From contig JALQUR010000588.1 in the NCBI GenBank assembly GCA_023260695.1, forward strand, positions 1-46,829: 46,829 bases of DNA, written 5' to 3'. A program made the position numbers and the translations under genes. The notes under the pieces were generated by a model that worked only from the letters and a program-made list of their open reading frames with translations, ran no database searches and was not told where the DNA came from. The stretch is from Planctomycetaceae bacterium (GTDB lineage Bacteria > Planctomycetota > Planctomycetia > Planctomycetales > Planctomycetaceae). Shown piece after piece: positions 26,602 to 36,192 of this stretch; the stretch's first letter is position 1, and the number at the start of each line of letters is the position of its first letter.

Positions 26602-26646
26602 AAAAAAATCCCCGCGTGACGGACAACGGGTTGTCAGGAGGCGGGG
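26602..26646 (-). terminator. Rho-independent terminator (minus strand)
   Basis: On the minus strand CCCCGC (26641-26646) pairs with GCGGGG (26610-26615), with an inner perfect GACAAC/GTTGTC stem, followed by ATTTTTTTA (26601-26609). It lies between the small gene at 26794 and the DISARM-like operon and should isolate the latter from transcription coming from the Druantia side. Confidence 0.75.
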
Positions 26647-26775
26647 CGGTGTGCGCAGGCTACACGGCCTGGATGTGCGTAATTTTCGGGGCGTCTTTGG
26701 CGTTCTCTGGCTGCTGCGAGACAGGCGGACAGTGGCGACGATTGCCTTCATCGCCACACCGTTCCTGATGACAAA

Positions 26776-26791
26776 GCCCGTTGGGACGGGC
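26776..26791 (-). terminator. Short hairpin just after the 109-aa gene
   Basis: GCCCGT/ACGGGC perfect 6-bp stem with a 4-nt loop, beginning 3 bp past the stop codon of the 26794 gene and followed on the minus strand by TTTGT. It could act as a weak intrinsic terminator ahead of the stronger one at 26602-26646. The rest of 26472-26793 shows nothing I can support as a gene. Confidence 0.45.
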
Positions 26792-26793
26792 GA

Positions 26794-27123
26794 TTAATCT
26801 TCTGCAGGAAAGCCGAAGTAGTCGCTGAGCAACTCACAGAATTCGTCCATTGTCATGGACGCATCGATCATCCGTGGTTCAGACCCGATGTCGTGAACAA
26901 GCACAGCGATACAGTTCTCTGGAACCGGCTTGTCGTAATTGGCAGAAAACCACTCCGGCGTCGCCAGCTTTGGGCCATCTTCCATCACTTCGTCGTACAA
27001 CCGCTCGATGCTCTGATGAGCAAATTTCCCTTCCAGATCTTCCTTGCGACCCGAGCGGGCCCAGGCAGCCTGATGAGCATAGGCCGTCTCGAGGAATACG
27101 GCTCGAGCTTCGAGGTAGTTCAT
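26794..27123 (-). CDS. Small acidic protein of unknown function
   Basis: A 109-aa protein from an ATG preceded by GAAGGGA. It begins MNYLEARAVFLETAYAHQAA and ends DYFGFPAED, and is rich in acidic and aromatic residues with a likely helical N-terminus. No family recognised. It lies 102 bp downstream of the DUF559-helicase gene on the same strand and is followed by two terminator-like hairpins, so it is probably the last gene of that transcription unit. A role as small partner or regulator of the helicase is possible but unsupported. Confidence 0.6.
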   Translation of the reverse strand: MNYLEARAVFLETAYAHQAAWARSGRKEDLEGKFAHQSIERLYDEVMEDGPKLATPEWFSANYDKPVPENCIAVLVHDIGSEPRMIDASMTMDEFCELLSDYFGFPAED

Positions 27124-27225
27124 CGTTCATTCCCTTCCAGTGCAAGGTGATCGACAGCCGGACTGCAAGTACTCGTGATCGTTTCGCAGCAAACGCACGG
27201 CGAATGGCTTCGGTAACTCATTCGC

Positions 27226-29505
27226 CTAATAGTTTTCATAAATGTCCCGCAGATCCCTTATCAGCTCCGCAAGCGGTCCGTAGAGCATCAGGACCTTTCG
27301 GTAGAAGTACGAATCCGAGTAATAGTCGATCTCTTCACCGAAAAGAACTTCAAGAGACGGCAGCAGTTCCTCTATGGCGCATCCTACTCGCGAGGTATCT
27401 CGAAAGGATGTTGCCAGTTCGAGATTCTGGACCGCATTCCCGTCAACTTTTGGGGGTACGTTAAGCCGACTGAAATCATGCTGGAATGACAACACGAACG
27501 ATATCGACAGCAGATGTTCTTGCAAGGCGACGCCGCTCTTTGCAGCAACCCCCACAGCTTCGATGACTTGCTTCGCTTTCGTATTTGTCTTATCGGTGTG
27601 TTGAGGCCCAGACACAATCAGACACAGTGCTTCAAACAGAGTCCGTGACAGCTCCATGCTCTCCTGAACAGCAGTCTGAAACAGTCCACGATCGAGGTCG
27701 ATCACTTCGCAAGCTTCCAGCATCGTGAGTTTCCCGAGGGTACCGGGTAACAGCATCTCGGAGATCTCCCAGTACTCTGCGAACCGCTGCAGTCGCTCAA
27801 TCAGGCCATCCCACGTTTCGTACGTGCGATAAATATCACTGATTTGCAGGTTTGGCATCGCGGCGACATCACAAAACGTCGGGAGTCGTTCCTTCCTCCC
27901 GGCCCAGTCGAAGATTGCCTGGACAATATCGATATCGCGTTCAACTCTGATTCCGACAGTATTGATCGCCTCAATCGCTTCCGCAGTGAACTCCACGGAG
28001 CAGCCGTTGTCAAAAAAGAGGATCGGCTTCTGTCCCGTGTCAGCGAACTCCACCTCTCCACCAAAGTCCCTGAAGTACGAATGCACACGGTCTGCGCCAC
28101 GGTAGTTTCCGATAAAGTCGAGCACTGCGACTTCTGACTTACCGGCGCATAATCGCAGTCCACGCCCCAATTGCTGCTGAAAGACAAGTCGAGATTCTGT
28201 CGGCCGCAGAAACATCACTGCTTCGATATCAGGGAAGTCAACACCCTCGTTGAAGATGTCGCGTACAAAGAGCACCTGCAGTTCATTGCGGCGAAACTTC
28301 GCAATCCGTTCAGCCCGGTCGCTCGAACGCAGATTGGAGTGCACAGCCTCGGCCTGAACGCCATGGTCCCTGAAGTAATTTGCGATGCGGACGGAGTGTT
28401 CGATACTGACACAAAACCCAATCGCTTTCCGGGTGCCGTCCTGCACATAGCGACCGAGTATGGCTTCATCCCGGCGTTCAATAATCAACGCTTTATTCAG
28501 ATCCTGTACGTCGTAGCGAAAACCGTTGTGTCGAATATTCGAATAGTCGACATTATCTCGGTACGCCACATAGCGGAATGGCGACAGAAAACCACGTGCA
28601 ATCGCCTGCCCGACATCCAGTTGGTAAATCAGATTGTCGTCCAGCAATCGATACACATCCTGTTGATCAGTTCTGACAGGTGTTGCTGTCAGACCAAGCG
28701 TGAATTTTGGCTTAAAAAACGTCAGGATCGCCTGGTATGACGGTGCTGCAGCGTGGTGAAACTCGTCAATAATCACGTAATCGAACGAACCGGACTGAAA
28801 GTATGTGCGAAGATTGCTGCTACCCAGCGAGTGGACATTTCCGCACACCACGTCCGCGTCGGCAATCTTTTCAAAGCCGTTAAACAGCCCCACGGACCTT
28901 TCAGGCATAACGGCCATCAGCGAATCTCGCGCCTGTTGAAGTATTTCATTGTTGTGAACGATGAACAGTATCCGCCCCGGGAACTTCCTTGCATCAAATG
29001 CGGCGAGGTATGTCTTACCAAGCCCCGTGGGCAGCACGACCAGCCCTTTATTACGCCCGCTCGCTCTCGCATTCTCGATCGAATCAAGGGCTTCCTCCTG
29101 AACAAGATGTGGGGCCAGTTTCCGGCTCGCGAGAATTGGGTGGAGCGATTCATCTCCCACGAGCGATCGCCGGATCTGATCAATGCAGTAACTCGGGCGC
29201 TCAACCACATCCTGCCAGGAAAAACGGAGTACCGTCCAGCCGTCCTGAACCAGTTCATTTTGCCGCTCAAGGTGATCTGAAAACTCGCTCTGAGTCACCT
29301 GACCTTCCGCGTGATATGTAAATCCATCAAGTTCCAATGCAATTTTTTTGCGTTGACCAATTATCGCGAAGTCAACACGTCTGGAACGGCCGTTCTGCCT
29401 CACATCGTACTGATGAGAGACGCTTTCCAACGCTGTCGGTGCGACGGCCTTTGCAATGACGTTGTCAAAGAAAACTCGCTCTGGATAATGTTGAATTTCA
29501 GGCAC
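27226..29505 (-). CDS. SF2 helicase with N-terminal DUF559/VSR-like endonuclease
   Basis: Protein of 759 aa starting at GTG (29505); the ribosome binding site is weak. Residues 1-105 form a DUF559 domain of the VSR/PD-(D/E)XK class: RRVDFAI with Asp45, KIALELDGFTYH with Glu58, Asp60 and His65, then ERQNELVQDGW and FSWQDV. All expected catalytic positions are present. The helicase follows: LPTGLGKT at 159-166, DEFHH near 250, TATP, and motif VI QQLGRGLR near 440. The C-terminal ~280 residues are unassigned. Nuclease-helicase fusions of this type resemble restriction enzymes that translocate and cut. It lies downstream of the Druantia pair with a 434-bp gap and may be an independent single-gene defence, or an accessory of its neighbours. 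Confidence 0.82.
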   Translation of the reverse strand: MPEIQHYPERVFFDNVIAKAVAPTALESVSHQYDVRQNGRSRRVDFAIIGQRKKIALELDGFTYHAEGQVTQSEFSDHLERQNELVQDGWTVLRFSWQDVVERPSYCIDQIRRSLVGDESLHPILASRKLAPHLVQEEALDSIENARASGRNKGLVVLPTGLGKTYLAAFDARKFPGRILFIVHNNEILQQARDSLMAVMPERSVGLFNGFEKIADADVVCGNVHSLGSSNLRTYFQSGSFDYVIIDEFHHAAAPSYQAILTFFKPKFTLGLTATPVRTDQQDVYRLLDDNLIYQLDVGQAIARGFLSPFRYVAYRDNVDYSNIRHNGFRYDVQDLNKALIIERRDEAILGRYVQDGTRKAIGFCVSIEHSVRIANYFRDHGVQAEAVHSNLRSSDRAERIAKFRRNELQVLFVRDIFNEGVDFPDIEAVMFLRPTESRLVFQQQLGRGLRLCAGKSEVAVLDFIGNYRGADRVHSYFRDFGGEVEFADTGQKPILFFDNGCSVEFTAEAIEAINTVGIRVERDIDIVQAIFDWAGRKERLPTFCDVAAMPNLQISDIYRTYETWDGLIERLQRFAEYWEISEMLLPGTLGKLTMLEACEVIDLDRGLFQTAVQESMELSRTLFEALCLIVSGPQHTDKTNTKAKQVIEAVGVAAKSGVALQEHLLSISFVLSFQHDFSRLNVPPKVDGNAVQNLELATSFRDTSRVGCAIEELLPSLEVLFGEEIDYYSDSYFYRKVLMLYGPLAELIRDLRDIYENY

Positions 29506-29939
29506 CGCTGGCGACTTGCTTTGGAAAAGGGCACAGAAAGCTTTGCGACGATTTTGGGCACAGTTTTGTAATGCTGAATCATGTGGCGGACTGAGTCAAT
29601 CCAGGCACGATTGTACAACGTGCAATCTTCTGCTGCCTCCCACCTCACACCCGGCCCGGGGTCGTGGCCGATGATGGATTGCACCCAGTCGCGGATCACG
29701 GCGGGTTGACTGATGCCGCTGCGTAATCGTTCCCGAATCCGCTTCCGGGTCACCCCCGTGCGGCGTGATCATTCGCAAATCGTCATTTGCGTCAACTGCT
29801 GCATCGTCTCAGCAAAGACACCCCCGCATGGGCCGCAGGAATCGTCGGTCAACTGCAGGTATGTCACCAGCTAATGCTCCAACTGCCGGTGTTGCAGGGC
29901 CTCTGGTAAGTGGGTTGGAAATCAGGAAGTCCGTGGCCA
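29506..29939. other. 434-bp gap with a possible gene remnant
   Basis: Between druE and the DUF559-helicase. A minus-strand frame at 29400-29753, out of frame with the helicase, reads TRKRIRERLRSGISQPAVIR and continues with plausible protein-like composition (VRWEAAEDCTLYNRAW) before running 106 bp into the helicase start. I cannot name it. It may be a leftover 5' fragment of another gene or a frameshifted leader. Nothing else is evident. Confidence 0.35.
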
Positions 29940-32900
29940 CTAGTCCTCGTGATTCTCAACGTAGAACAATGTGCGTGAATTTGCATGCTGGAATACTTCA
30001 AAGTCCTCAGTTAACTGCTGAACCTGTTCGTCCGGAGATTTACCAAATGAAAAATTCACAGACCCTGCGGCGTTCAGGAAGCCAACGCCATGATCAAGTA
30101 TCAAGAAGACTGTCCGGCGCCCCCGCGACCACTTCAGCGTCATTGTGCGTGCATGCTGCAGAGTTCGGTAATCGACAATATCCACTGAGGGGCGACCGCA
30201 CACATCGGCGAGCACTCGCTTCAACACTCCCTTTTGCACACGCAACTGGGTCCAGTCATGACCGATCAAATGCGGTACACGATTCTCGTTAGAACATGTT
30301 GTACGCACTTCAATCTGCCGAATCTGACCGTTCGGACATCTCGTCCGCAGCCCGACAAGCAACTGCTGCAGAATCTTGACCTGCAACGGAGAACGCAGAT
30401 AACGGTCTTCGTAACAGATATAGTCCGGCATTGCCTCCCGTAGCCATTCATCCAGCCAGTCCACAGCGCCGCACACATGCTGCCAGAACTTGAGGCCCAC
30501 TTCATTGCTGGAGCCATTCAGTTCATGATTCACTTCAAGTTTCTTGCATGTCTGAGGCTGAGCGGCCAGGACATCGCCCATCGAGACCTTTTTTGCGGCC
30601 CGGTCATCAATTACAGCAGACGGAGCAGTTGCGCAGACCACAATGTTCCCGTCTCCGCACGCGCCCCAGTCGGCCCCAGCTTCAAGGGATTCCTCGTCAA
30701 ATACTGCGTAGGTACGGACTGATTCATCCCGATATGCTTCCAGCAACAAATTGCCATTCTCGGCTCGGCCTCGCTCGTCGGGCACCGCCAGCAGGTTTAC
30801 TCCCAGTGCCTCACAACGAGCGGCCAGTGCATGCAGCGTGCGCCAAGGCAATCGTTTCTTCACACTGGCCGGCACACACAACTCACACAGCACAGACTGC
30901 TGGAATCTGCCGCTGCGGCCGAAGTACAGCAACGTCTCAAATCGGGCCGGATCCCAACGGTCCGGGTTACCACCCAGCCAAATTCGAATTCGTCTGAGCG
31001 TCGGATCGCTGATTTCTGTCAAGATAACTTCTTTGACCCGGCGGGCTTCGTATCGTGTGTCCGGACCAAAGCACTTGAATTGCTCCGGCAAAGATAACTG
31101 CTGTTGGATCCCACCATCCAGCCATTCGACCAGAGCATTGCGATTCAGATACTCGGCGACATGCTGTGAATCAAAATCCAGCAGACAGGAATGACAATAC
31201 GCATCACACTCACATTCCCGCAGACGGCCTGCCAACTTTTGAAATATTTCCGGAATGGCCCCCGGAAGTCCCGTTACATAGCCAGCGCCACCTGCCGCAG
31301 AATCAAAGAGAAAAATGTCTCGAAAACTCAACTCGTCTTCCCGCGAATCCTGCACCGCCCAGCCAATTTCACGGCGGTCAATTCCCAGATGCTCAGCTGC
31401 AGCATTGCGCAGACTCACTGCCAGGGTCCTTGCCAGCACATCACTCAGCACGCCGTTACTGGTATGCGGATCTCGCAACCTCAGTTGCAGAATATCAGTA
31501 CTGACCTCACCGCCCAGCAATAGATTTCTCTTGATGCTGAAACCCATCTCACTGCCCGGACAGGCGTCTATTCTTCGCTGCCCACGAAGTTCTTTTTTGC
31601 CACTTCGCAATGGAACATGCAAACCCCTGGTGTCGAACGGAGCTTTCGAATATCTGCTAGCAGGCCCCTTTTCAGACTCTGCCCGGCCACACTGCAGACA
31701 TAACGCGTATCCAAATCCAGATCTTCCGTCACTGCGATGAAAAATCATTCCCTCGCTGCTTACACGTATCCGACCCAATGAGGGATTCAATAACGACGTC
31801 CACTCACCTTTCTTGCAGGACAGAATTGGGTCTCGTGAGGGAATGTAATTCACTTGCTCAGTTGCCGCTTCAGGCTCACCGTTCCAAAAATCCACGGCGA
31901 ATCCGGCCGGTCGGATAAACTCGTCAATCTTAAGTTGATTGGCCGCACCGCACCGATCACACGCATCAGGAGGACTTTCTGTGATATCAAAAGCCCCACA
32001 ATTCGTGCACCGCCAAATATGCCGAATCTCCTGCGTCTCGCGGAGTGGCTCGTCCGCAGGCGGAATTTTCCAGTGAAGTGAAAGCCCGGCAGACTTATAA
32101 GACAACCCATCAATGACTATCGAATTCCCCGGTGCATACTCGCGAATAGCGATCGGTAGTTCGCGAGATGGAAAACTGCGAAACGTACTGAATCCGTCCT
32201 CCCGCCCATCGTCACCGGGATGACTCCCTGCTGCGTTTCTTTCCGCTCCGATGGATTCCTCACTTGTCGTCACAAATGGCAGCACATGCATTGGAAAACC
32301 GTGCCGTGGAAGAAATCCTGAGGTTGCCAGATCCGTCAACAGAAAGTCTTCCCTTTGTCGCTGCAGGCGATGCCCTGCCGCCCTGGCGGCTGCACTGTCT
32401 TCGTTGCCCGTACGTTCCACTACAAGGTCATACTCACGCTGCAGCAATTCCGTCTGGATCTGCCAGTCTCGATACCCGTCCTGCAACTGCTCGATACATT
32501 CTCTGATCTGCAGCCGACGGTCCTCCGCGTGCAGGATCGTTTTTGCACGCACTGTATCAAGGCCCCCCATCAATGCGTCATCCTGCTCCGCGGAACTCTC
32601 CAGCCAGGACAGAAACTGAGCACATCGGGAATCACAACCATCCTCTGCAGAATAGAACCACTCACACTGCAGCTTGATCACATTGTCTGTCTGTTTCATC
32701 AAGAAATGACTAAGCAGAAACGCATTGATATGCCGCTGCACAATTCGCCGACTATTCAGTGCAACAACCGGCACATTGACCGGAGTGATAAAAGGCCACG
32801 CTGTCCTGCGAAAAACCGCACGTTCATGCGGCTGATCCTGGCAGACTGTCAACGTGCTCGCCTGGCTGATATCGCGGCGACCTGCTCGTCCTGCACGCTG

Positions 32901-35900
32901 CAGCCAATTTGCCGAACTGGGTGGAGCGTTGCTCATCGCCACCGCACTCAGACCACCGATGTCAATCCCCATCTCCATTGTTGTGGAACAACTCAGAATG
33001 TTCGTCTTATGCTGTCGAAAACGGTCCTCCAGTACCCGAAGTCTCTCCTTGGATAACTGCCCGGAGTGCTCTGCTACTTCGGCGTAATTTGCATAGAGTG
33101 CGATCCGATCATTGAATTCATTCCAACCAAGTGCCTCGCGAAGCTGCTGGACCACGGAGTCGTTCTCCAGCCAATGAAAAATCTGCGAGTCAGTGGCAAT
33201 CTCTCCGTCGCGAGTATGCCGCATCGCAAAAGGGAATTCCGGAACACGATACGGTGGACAACGCTCAAATGCAGAAAATGACTTCGCTCTGTGATACGGA
33301 CTGATGCCTCGAAGTACATTATCCAGCGGACGCTGCGTGACTGAACACATCCATAGGCGATCAGGCAACTGTATACTTGCGTGGTCCAGTCTCAGCATCC
33401 AACCTTCAGTTGATTCATCGAACAGATTGAGCTGCATCAGCGATTTCCAGGCATCTCGCAAAACCTGATCCGCCCATTCGGCGTCGTCGGAGGTATGCAT
33501 GTTGAGCCCGGCTGCCAATTGCAGAACCGTGATAAGTCGATTCTCCCTGTGATCTGCCGAAATCGACGGCCAGCGAACTTGTGCCTCACTCATCTGTGCT
33601 GCCCCCATCCGCTGCGAACGGATGGCAGTTCCTGACCAACGGCGAAAATCACGGTTCAGGACAACGCAATTGCGTTCACGAAATCCAAAGTCGAGGCAGA
33701 TTTTCAGGTATGCATGCCAATCCTCAATGCCCAATCCGCGTCGCTCCCACGCAGCCGGAGCCTCTGTCGTTTGTACCTGAGGAAAAACCAGACTTGCAAT
33801 TCCCAGGGACTCTACAGAGATGATGTTTCTACCACGCTTCATGAACTCGCGAGTGAGCAGCCTGCTCGCCATCTTCACGCTGTCCCCAGAGGACTGCAGG
33901 TATCGCAGCGAACTTGCGTCACGAAGGAATTCTGTTACCTCGACCTTATCCGCCAGCCAATTCACCACAGTTTGCCATGGGAAACTCCGTGATGCGTTCC
34001 CTGTCAGCAGAGCGAGTTCCTTCCGTTTGCCGTCGAGCATGCGTCGAATGACAGGATTGCCAGAGGCAACCGACTCCAGCGCGTTGATGTCACCCTCAAT
34101 TTTCTCTCGCTCGTCAGTCGCTGGTTGCCGTTGCTCACTCCAGAGTTTGTGGTACAGGAAACTGCGGACAAAACTTGACTCAAAATCCTGCTGAGCTCTT
34201 GCTGCGAAACGCGCGGTCCCCGGCCGTGAATCCGTAAACGTCAACAACTGTCTTCCACACGATGGCAGTGAATTCTTTGTCTCCACAGGTGGGACAGATT
34301 CCAGCAGGGCTGGCACCGCTGACCGCATCACCGCAGGCGTGCGTGTCACCATTGGGCGAAAACGCTGCGTAAGCGTCTTCAGATCTCCGCCCTGCCGACA
34401 GCGCAGGCAACTCGTCTCTTCCGCCGTAACACTGGCAAGCTGAGTGGCCACGCGGTGCTCCGATTCCTGGCTGCCAGGCAACTCAACGCCATTGCGTACA
34501 TCGTGAAACACCTGCTCAGCACCATCCAGTTCACTCAGCAGAATCAGCCGACGACTGCTCAAATCGGAGCTCTCCTTTTCCCATTCTTCGCTTCCGGTTG
34601 CTGCTTCGCTCCCTGAATCATCCAGCTGAAACTGCATTTCGTCGCTTGAACGCTGAGTGTTCCAGAAACAGGGTTGCAGCACATGGTGACCATCGACGCA
34701 AGCATCCTTCGCTGCCATATACGGCTCTCCACAATCTCTGCAAAGCACAATCTCAAATACCGGCGAACCGCAATGACACTGGCGGCGATACTCCGTATAG
34801 ACCGCTCCGGCGTACCAGTCTTCGCTTTCCAGATGTCCGGATCGTTCTGAGCAGTTGCGGTTCCAGCACGCCCAGATTCCCGGTTGAGTTCGCAAAAAGA
34901 AATTCCCTCGCAGTGGAAGCAATGCCTGCAGTGACACTCCGACGGACGGTTTCTCGGAACACGCATCGAGCAGTTCCACGACGTCACGCTCGCTCATGGT
35001 CCCACCCAGCGACTGTCCCACTTCCTGCAACGTCATCGGATTCTTGCTGAGTTTCTCGCGAAGACCGCGAATCTCTGGCACTCGCTCAAGGCCGTCACGC
35101 CGCTCGCCCGCAGACGGTCGGCGAAGAATCTGCGGCAACTCTGACATTGGCAGATCTGCCCCTGCAGGATCTAACCTGGGCATAATCCGAGTGCCGGTCA
35201 CCACATGCACCTGCCGGGCGCTCACGCCTGCAAGGTCCGCCAGAAACTTCTTCAGTCGCTGACGGGAATCTTCAGAATCATCTCCAATCGTTGCCGAAGT
35301 CGCGACAAAACGAACCGTGGCTGGGTCGACCTGAAACGCAAACATTACACGTCGTAACAACAATGCAATCTCGGCCGCCTTGGAGCCAAGATACGTATGA
35401 GCTTCATCCAGAACGATCCACCGTAATTTGCCCTGCGAAGTGGCCGTAATCGGTTCATCCACCTTCCGCAGCAGCATGTATTCCAGCATGGTGACATTGG
35501 TGACCAGAATTGGAGGAGGGCTGCGACGCAATTCAACCCGAGTCCGTACCTCCTCAGGCGTCCCTTCTGACTTGTGTGCCGGTTCAGTATTGGGTGTAGC
35601 GCCGTTGTACAAACAGAAACGCACACCCTCGCCCATACCGGACGTCCACGCAGCAAGGCGTTCCTTCTGCGAATTGATCAATGCGTTCAGGGGATACAGA
35701 AACAACGCCCGCACACCCTCAAGCTTTCTACGCCCACCTTCTTCGTACTCCCGAATCAGATCGTTCAGAATTGGCACCAGAAAACACTCGGTCTTACCGC
35801 TGGCAGTTCCAGTGCTCACCACAACAGATTGAGGCTGGGCCTGATTCAGCAGTTCCCAGGCCGTCAGTTGGTGCAGATACGGCCGGCGATCGCGCGGAAA

Positions 35901-36191
35901 CCGGCGCTCCCGATGGTTTTGTGGTGGATTGTCCAGCGTTTGTACTGTTGTTGGATGCAGGAACGAACAATCTGCAACCGTGCATTCTCCAGCTTCATAT
36001 TCGAATAATGCTTCAAAAACCGGATCGCCCTGCAGCGAACGGGGGTCTTCCCCGGGCAACCGTTCCAGAATCTCCTGCAACGAATTCCGCAGTGCACGAT
36101 TGCGTATGCGTTGCTGGCTGAGCGATGCCCGCGCACTTCGCTCTGAAAATGCCCGGTAAAGTGAGCCAAAGTACGCTGCTGGTTTATCCAT
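29940..36191 (-). CDS. druE: Druantia helicase DruE (DUF1998 family)
   Basis: Protein of 2083 aa from the ATG at 36191, chosen because TGAGG sits at the right distance and the codon follows the druH stop by 1 nt; an ATG at 36203 would add four residues and overlap druH by 11 nt. Motor: TGTASGKTE near 127-135, VLDEAHTY near 260, ATSATIG, then MEMGIDIGGLSA and QRAGRAGR near 1095-1115. Cys pairs (CTNC...CDRC) and a DUF1998 region with CDAYCHSC near 1660 follow. The C-terminal ~350 residues include CYEDRYLRSPLQ and HARTMTLKW...LDHGVGFL, which look like a PLD/MIT-C-type fold. DruE is the shared, essential helicase of Druantia systems; paired with DruH it defines type III. Its biochemical mechanism is little known. 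Confidence 0.85.
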   Translation of the reverse strand: MDKPAAYFGSLYRAFSERSARASLSQQRIRNRALRNSLQEILERLPGEDPRSLQGDPVFEALFEYEAGECTVADCSFLHPTTVQTLDNPPQNHRERRFPRDRRPYLHQLTAWELLNQAQPQSVVVSTGTASGKTECFLVPILNDLIREYEEGGRRKLEGVRALFLYPLNALINSQKERLAAWTSGMGEGVRFCLYNGATPNTEPAHKSEGTPEEVRTRVELRRSPPPILVTNVTMLEYMLLRKVDEPITATSQGKLRWIVLDEAHTYLGSKAAEIALLLRRVMFAFQVDPATVRFVATSATIGDDSEDSRQRLKKFLADLAGVSARQVHVVTGTRIMPRLDPAGADLPMSELPQILRRPSAGERRDGLERVPEIRGLREKLSKNPMTLQEVGQSLGGTMSERDVVELLDACSEKPSVGVSLQALLPLRGNFFLRTQPGIWACWNRNCSERSGHLESEDWYAGAVYTEYRRQCHCGSPVFEIVLCRDCGEPYMAAKDACVDGHHVLQPCFWNTQRSSDEMQFQLDDSGSEAATGSEEWEKESSDLSSRRLILLSELDGAEQVFHDVRNGVELPGSQESEHRVATQLASVTAEETSCLRCRQGGDLKTLTQRFRPMVTRTPAVMRSAVPALLESVPPVETKNSLPSCGRQLLTFTDSRPGTARFAARAQQDFESSFVRSFLYHKLWSEQRQPATDEREKIEGDINALESVASGNPVIRRMLDGKRKELALLTGNASRSFPWQTVVNWLADKVEVTEFLRDASSLRYLQSSGDSVKMASRLLTREFMKRGRNIISVESLGIASLVFPQVQTTEAPAAWERRGLGIEDWHAYLKICLDFGFRERNCVVLNRDFRRWSGTAIRSQRMGAAQMSEAQVRWPSISADHRENRLITVLQLAAGLNMHTSDDAEWADQVLRDAWKSLMQLNLFDESTEGWMLRLDHASIQLPDRLWMCSVTQRPLDNVLRGISPYHRAKSFSAFERCPPYRVPEFPFAMRHTRDGEIATDSQIFHWLENDSVVQQLREALGWNEFNDRIALYANYAEVAEHSGQLSKERLRVLEDRFRQHKTNILSCSTTMEMGIDIGGLSAVAMSNAPPSSANWLQRAGRAGRRDISQASTLTVCQDQPHERAVFRRTAWPFITPVNVPVVALNSRRIVQRHINAFLLSHFLMKQTDNVIKLQCEWFYSAEDGCDSRCAQFLSWLESSAEQDDALMGGLDTVRAKTILHAEDRRLQIRECIEQLQDGYRDWQIQTELLQREYDLVVERTGNEDSAAARAAGHRLQRQREDFLLTDLATSGFLPRHGFPMHVLPFVTTSEESIGAERNAAGSHPGDDGREDGFSTFRSFPSRELPIAIREYAPGNSIVIDGLSYKSAGLSLHWKIPPADEPLRETQEIRHIWRCTNCGAFDITESPPDACDRCGAANQLKIDEFIRPAGFAVDFWNGEPEAATEQVNYIPSRDPILSCKKGEWTSLLNPSLGRIRVSSEGMIFHRSDGRSGFGYALCLQCGRAESEKGPASRYSKAPFDTRGLHVPLRSGKKELRGQRRIDACPGSEMGFSIKRNLLLGGEVSTDILQLRLRDPHTSNGVLSDVLARTLAVSLRNAAAEHLGIDRREIGWAVQDSREDELSFRDIFLFDSAAGGAGYVTGLPGAIPEIFQKLAGRLRECECDAYCHSCLLDFDSQHVAEYLNRNALVEWLDGGIQQQLSLPEQFKCFGPDTRYEARRVKEVILTEISDPTLRRIRIWLGGNPDRWDPARFETLLYFGRSGRFQQSVLCELCVPASVKKRLPWRTLHALAARCEALGVNLLAVPDERGRAENGNLLLEAYRDESVRTYAVFDEESLEAGADWGACGDGNIVVCATAPSAVIDDRAAKKVSMGDVLAAQPQTCKKLEVNHELNGSSNEVGLKFWQHVCGAVDWLDEWLREAMPDYICYEDRYLRSPLQVKILQQLLVGLRTRCPNGQIRQIEVRTTCSNENRVPHLIGHDWTQLRVQKGVLKRVLADVCGRPSVDIVDYRTLQHARTMTLKWSRGRRTVFLILDHGVGFLNAAGSVNFSFGKSPDEQVQQLTEDFEVFQHANSRTLFYVENHED

Positions 36192-36192
36192 T

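Noticed and set aside
26452-26757. 101-codon minus-strand frame between the two operons
   Set aside because: Runs through the strong terminator at 26602-26646, is rich in Arg/Pro/Thr without pattern, and overlaps the 139-aa gene in another frame.
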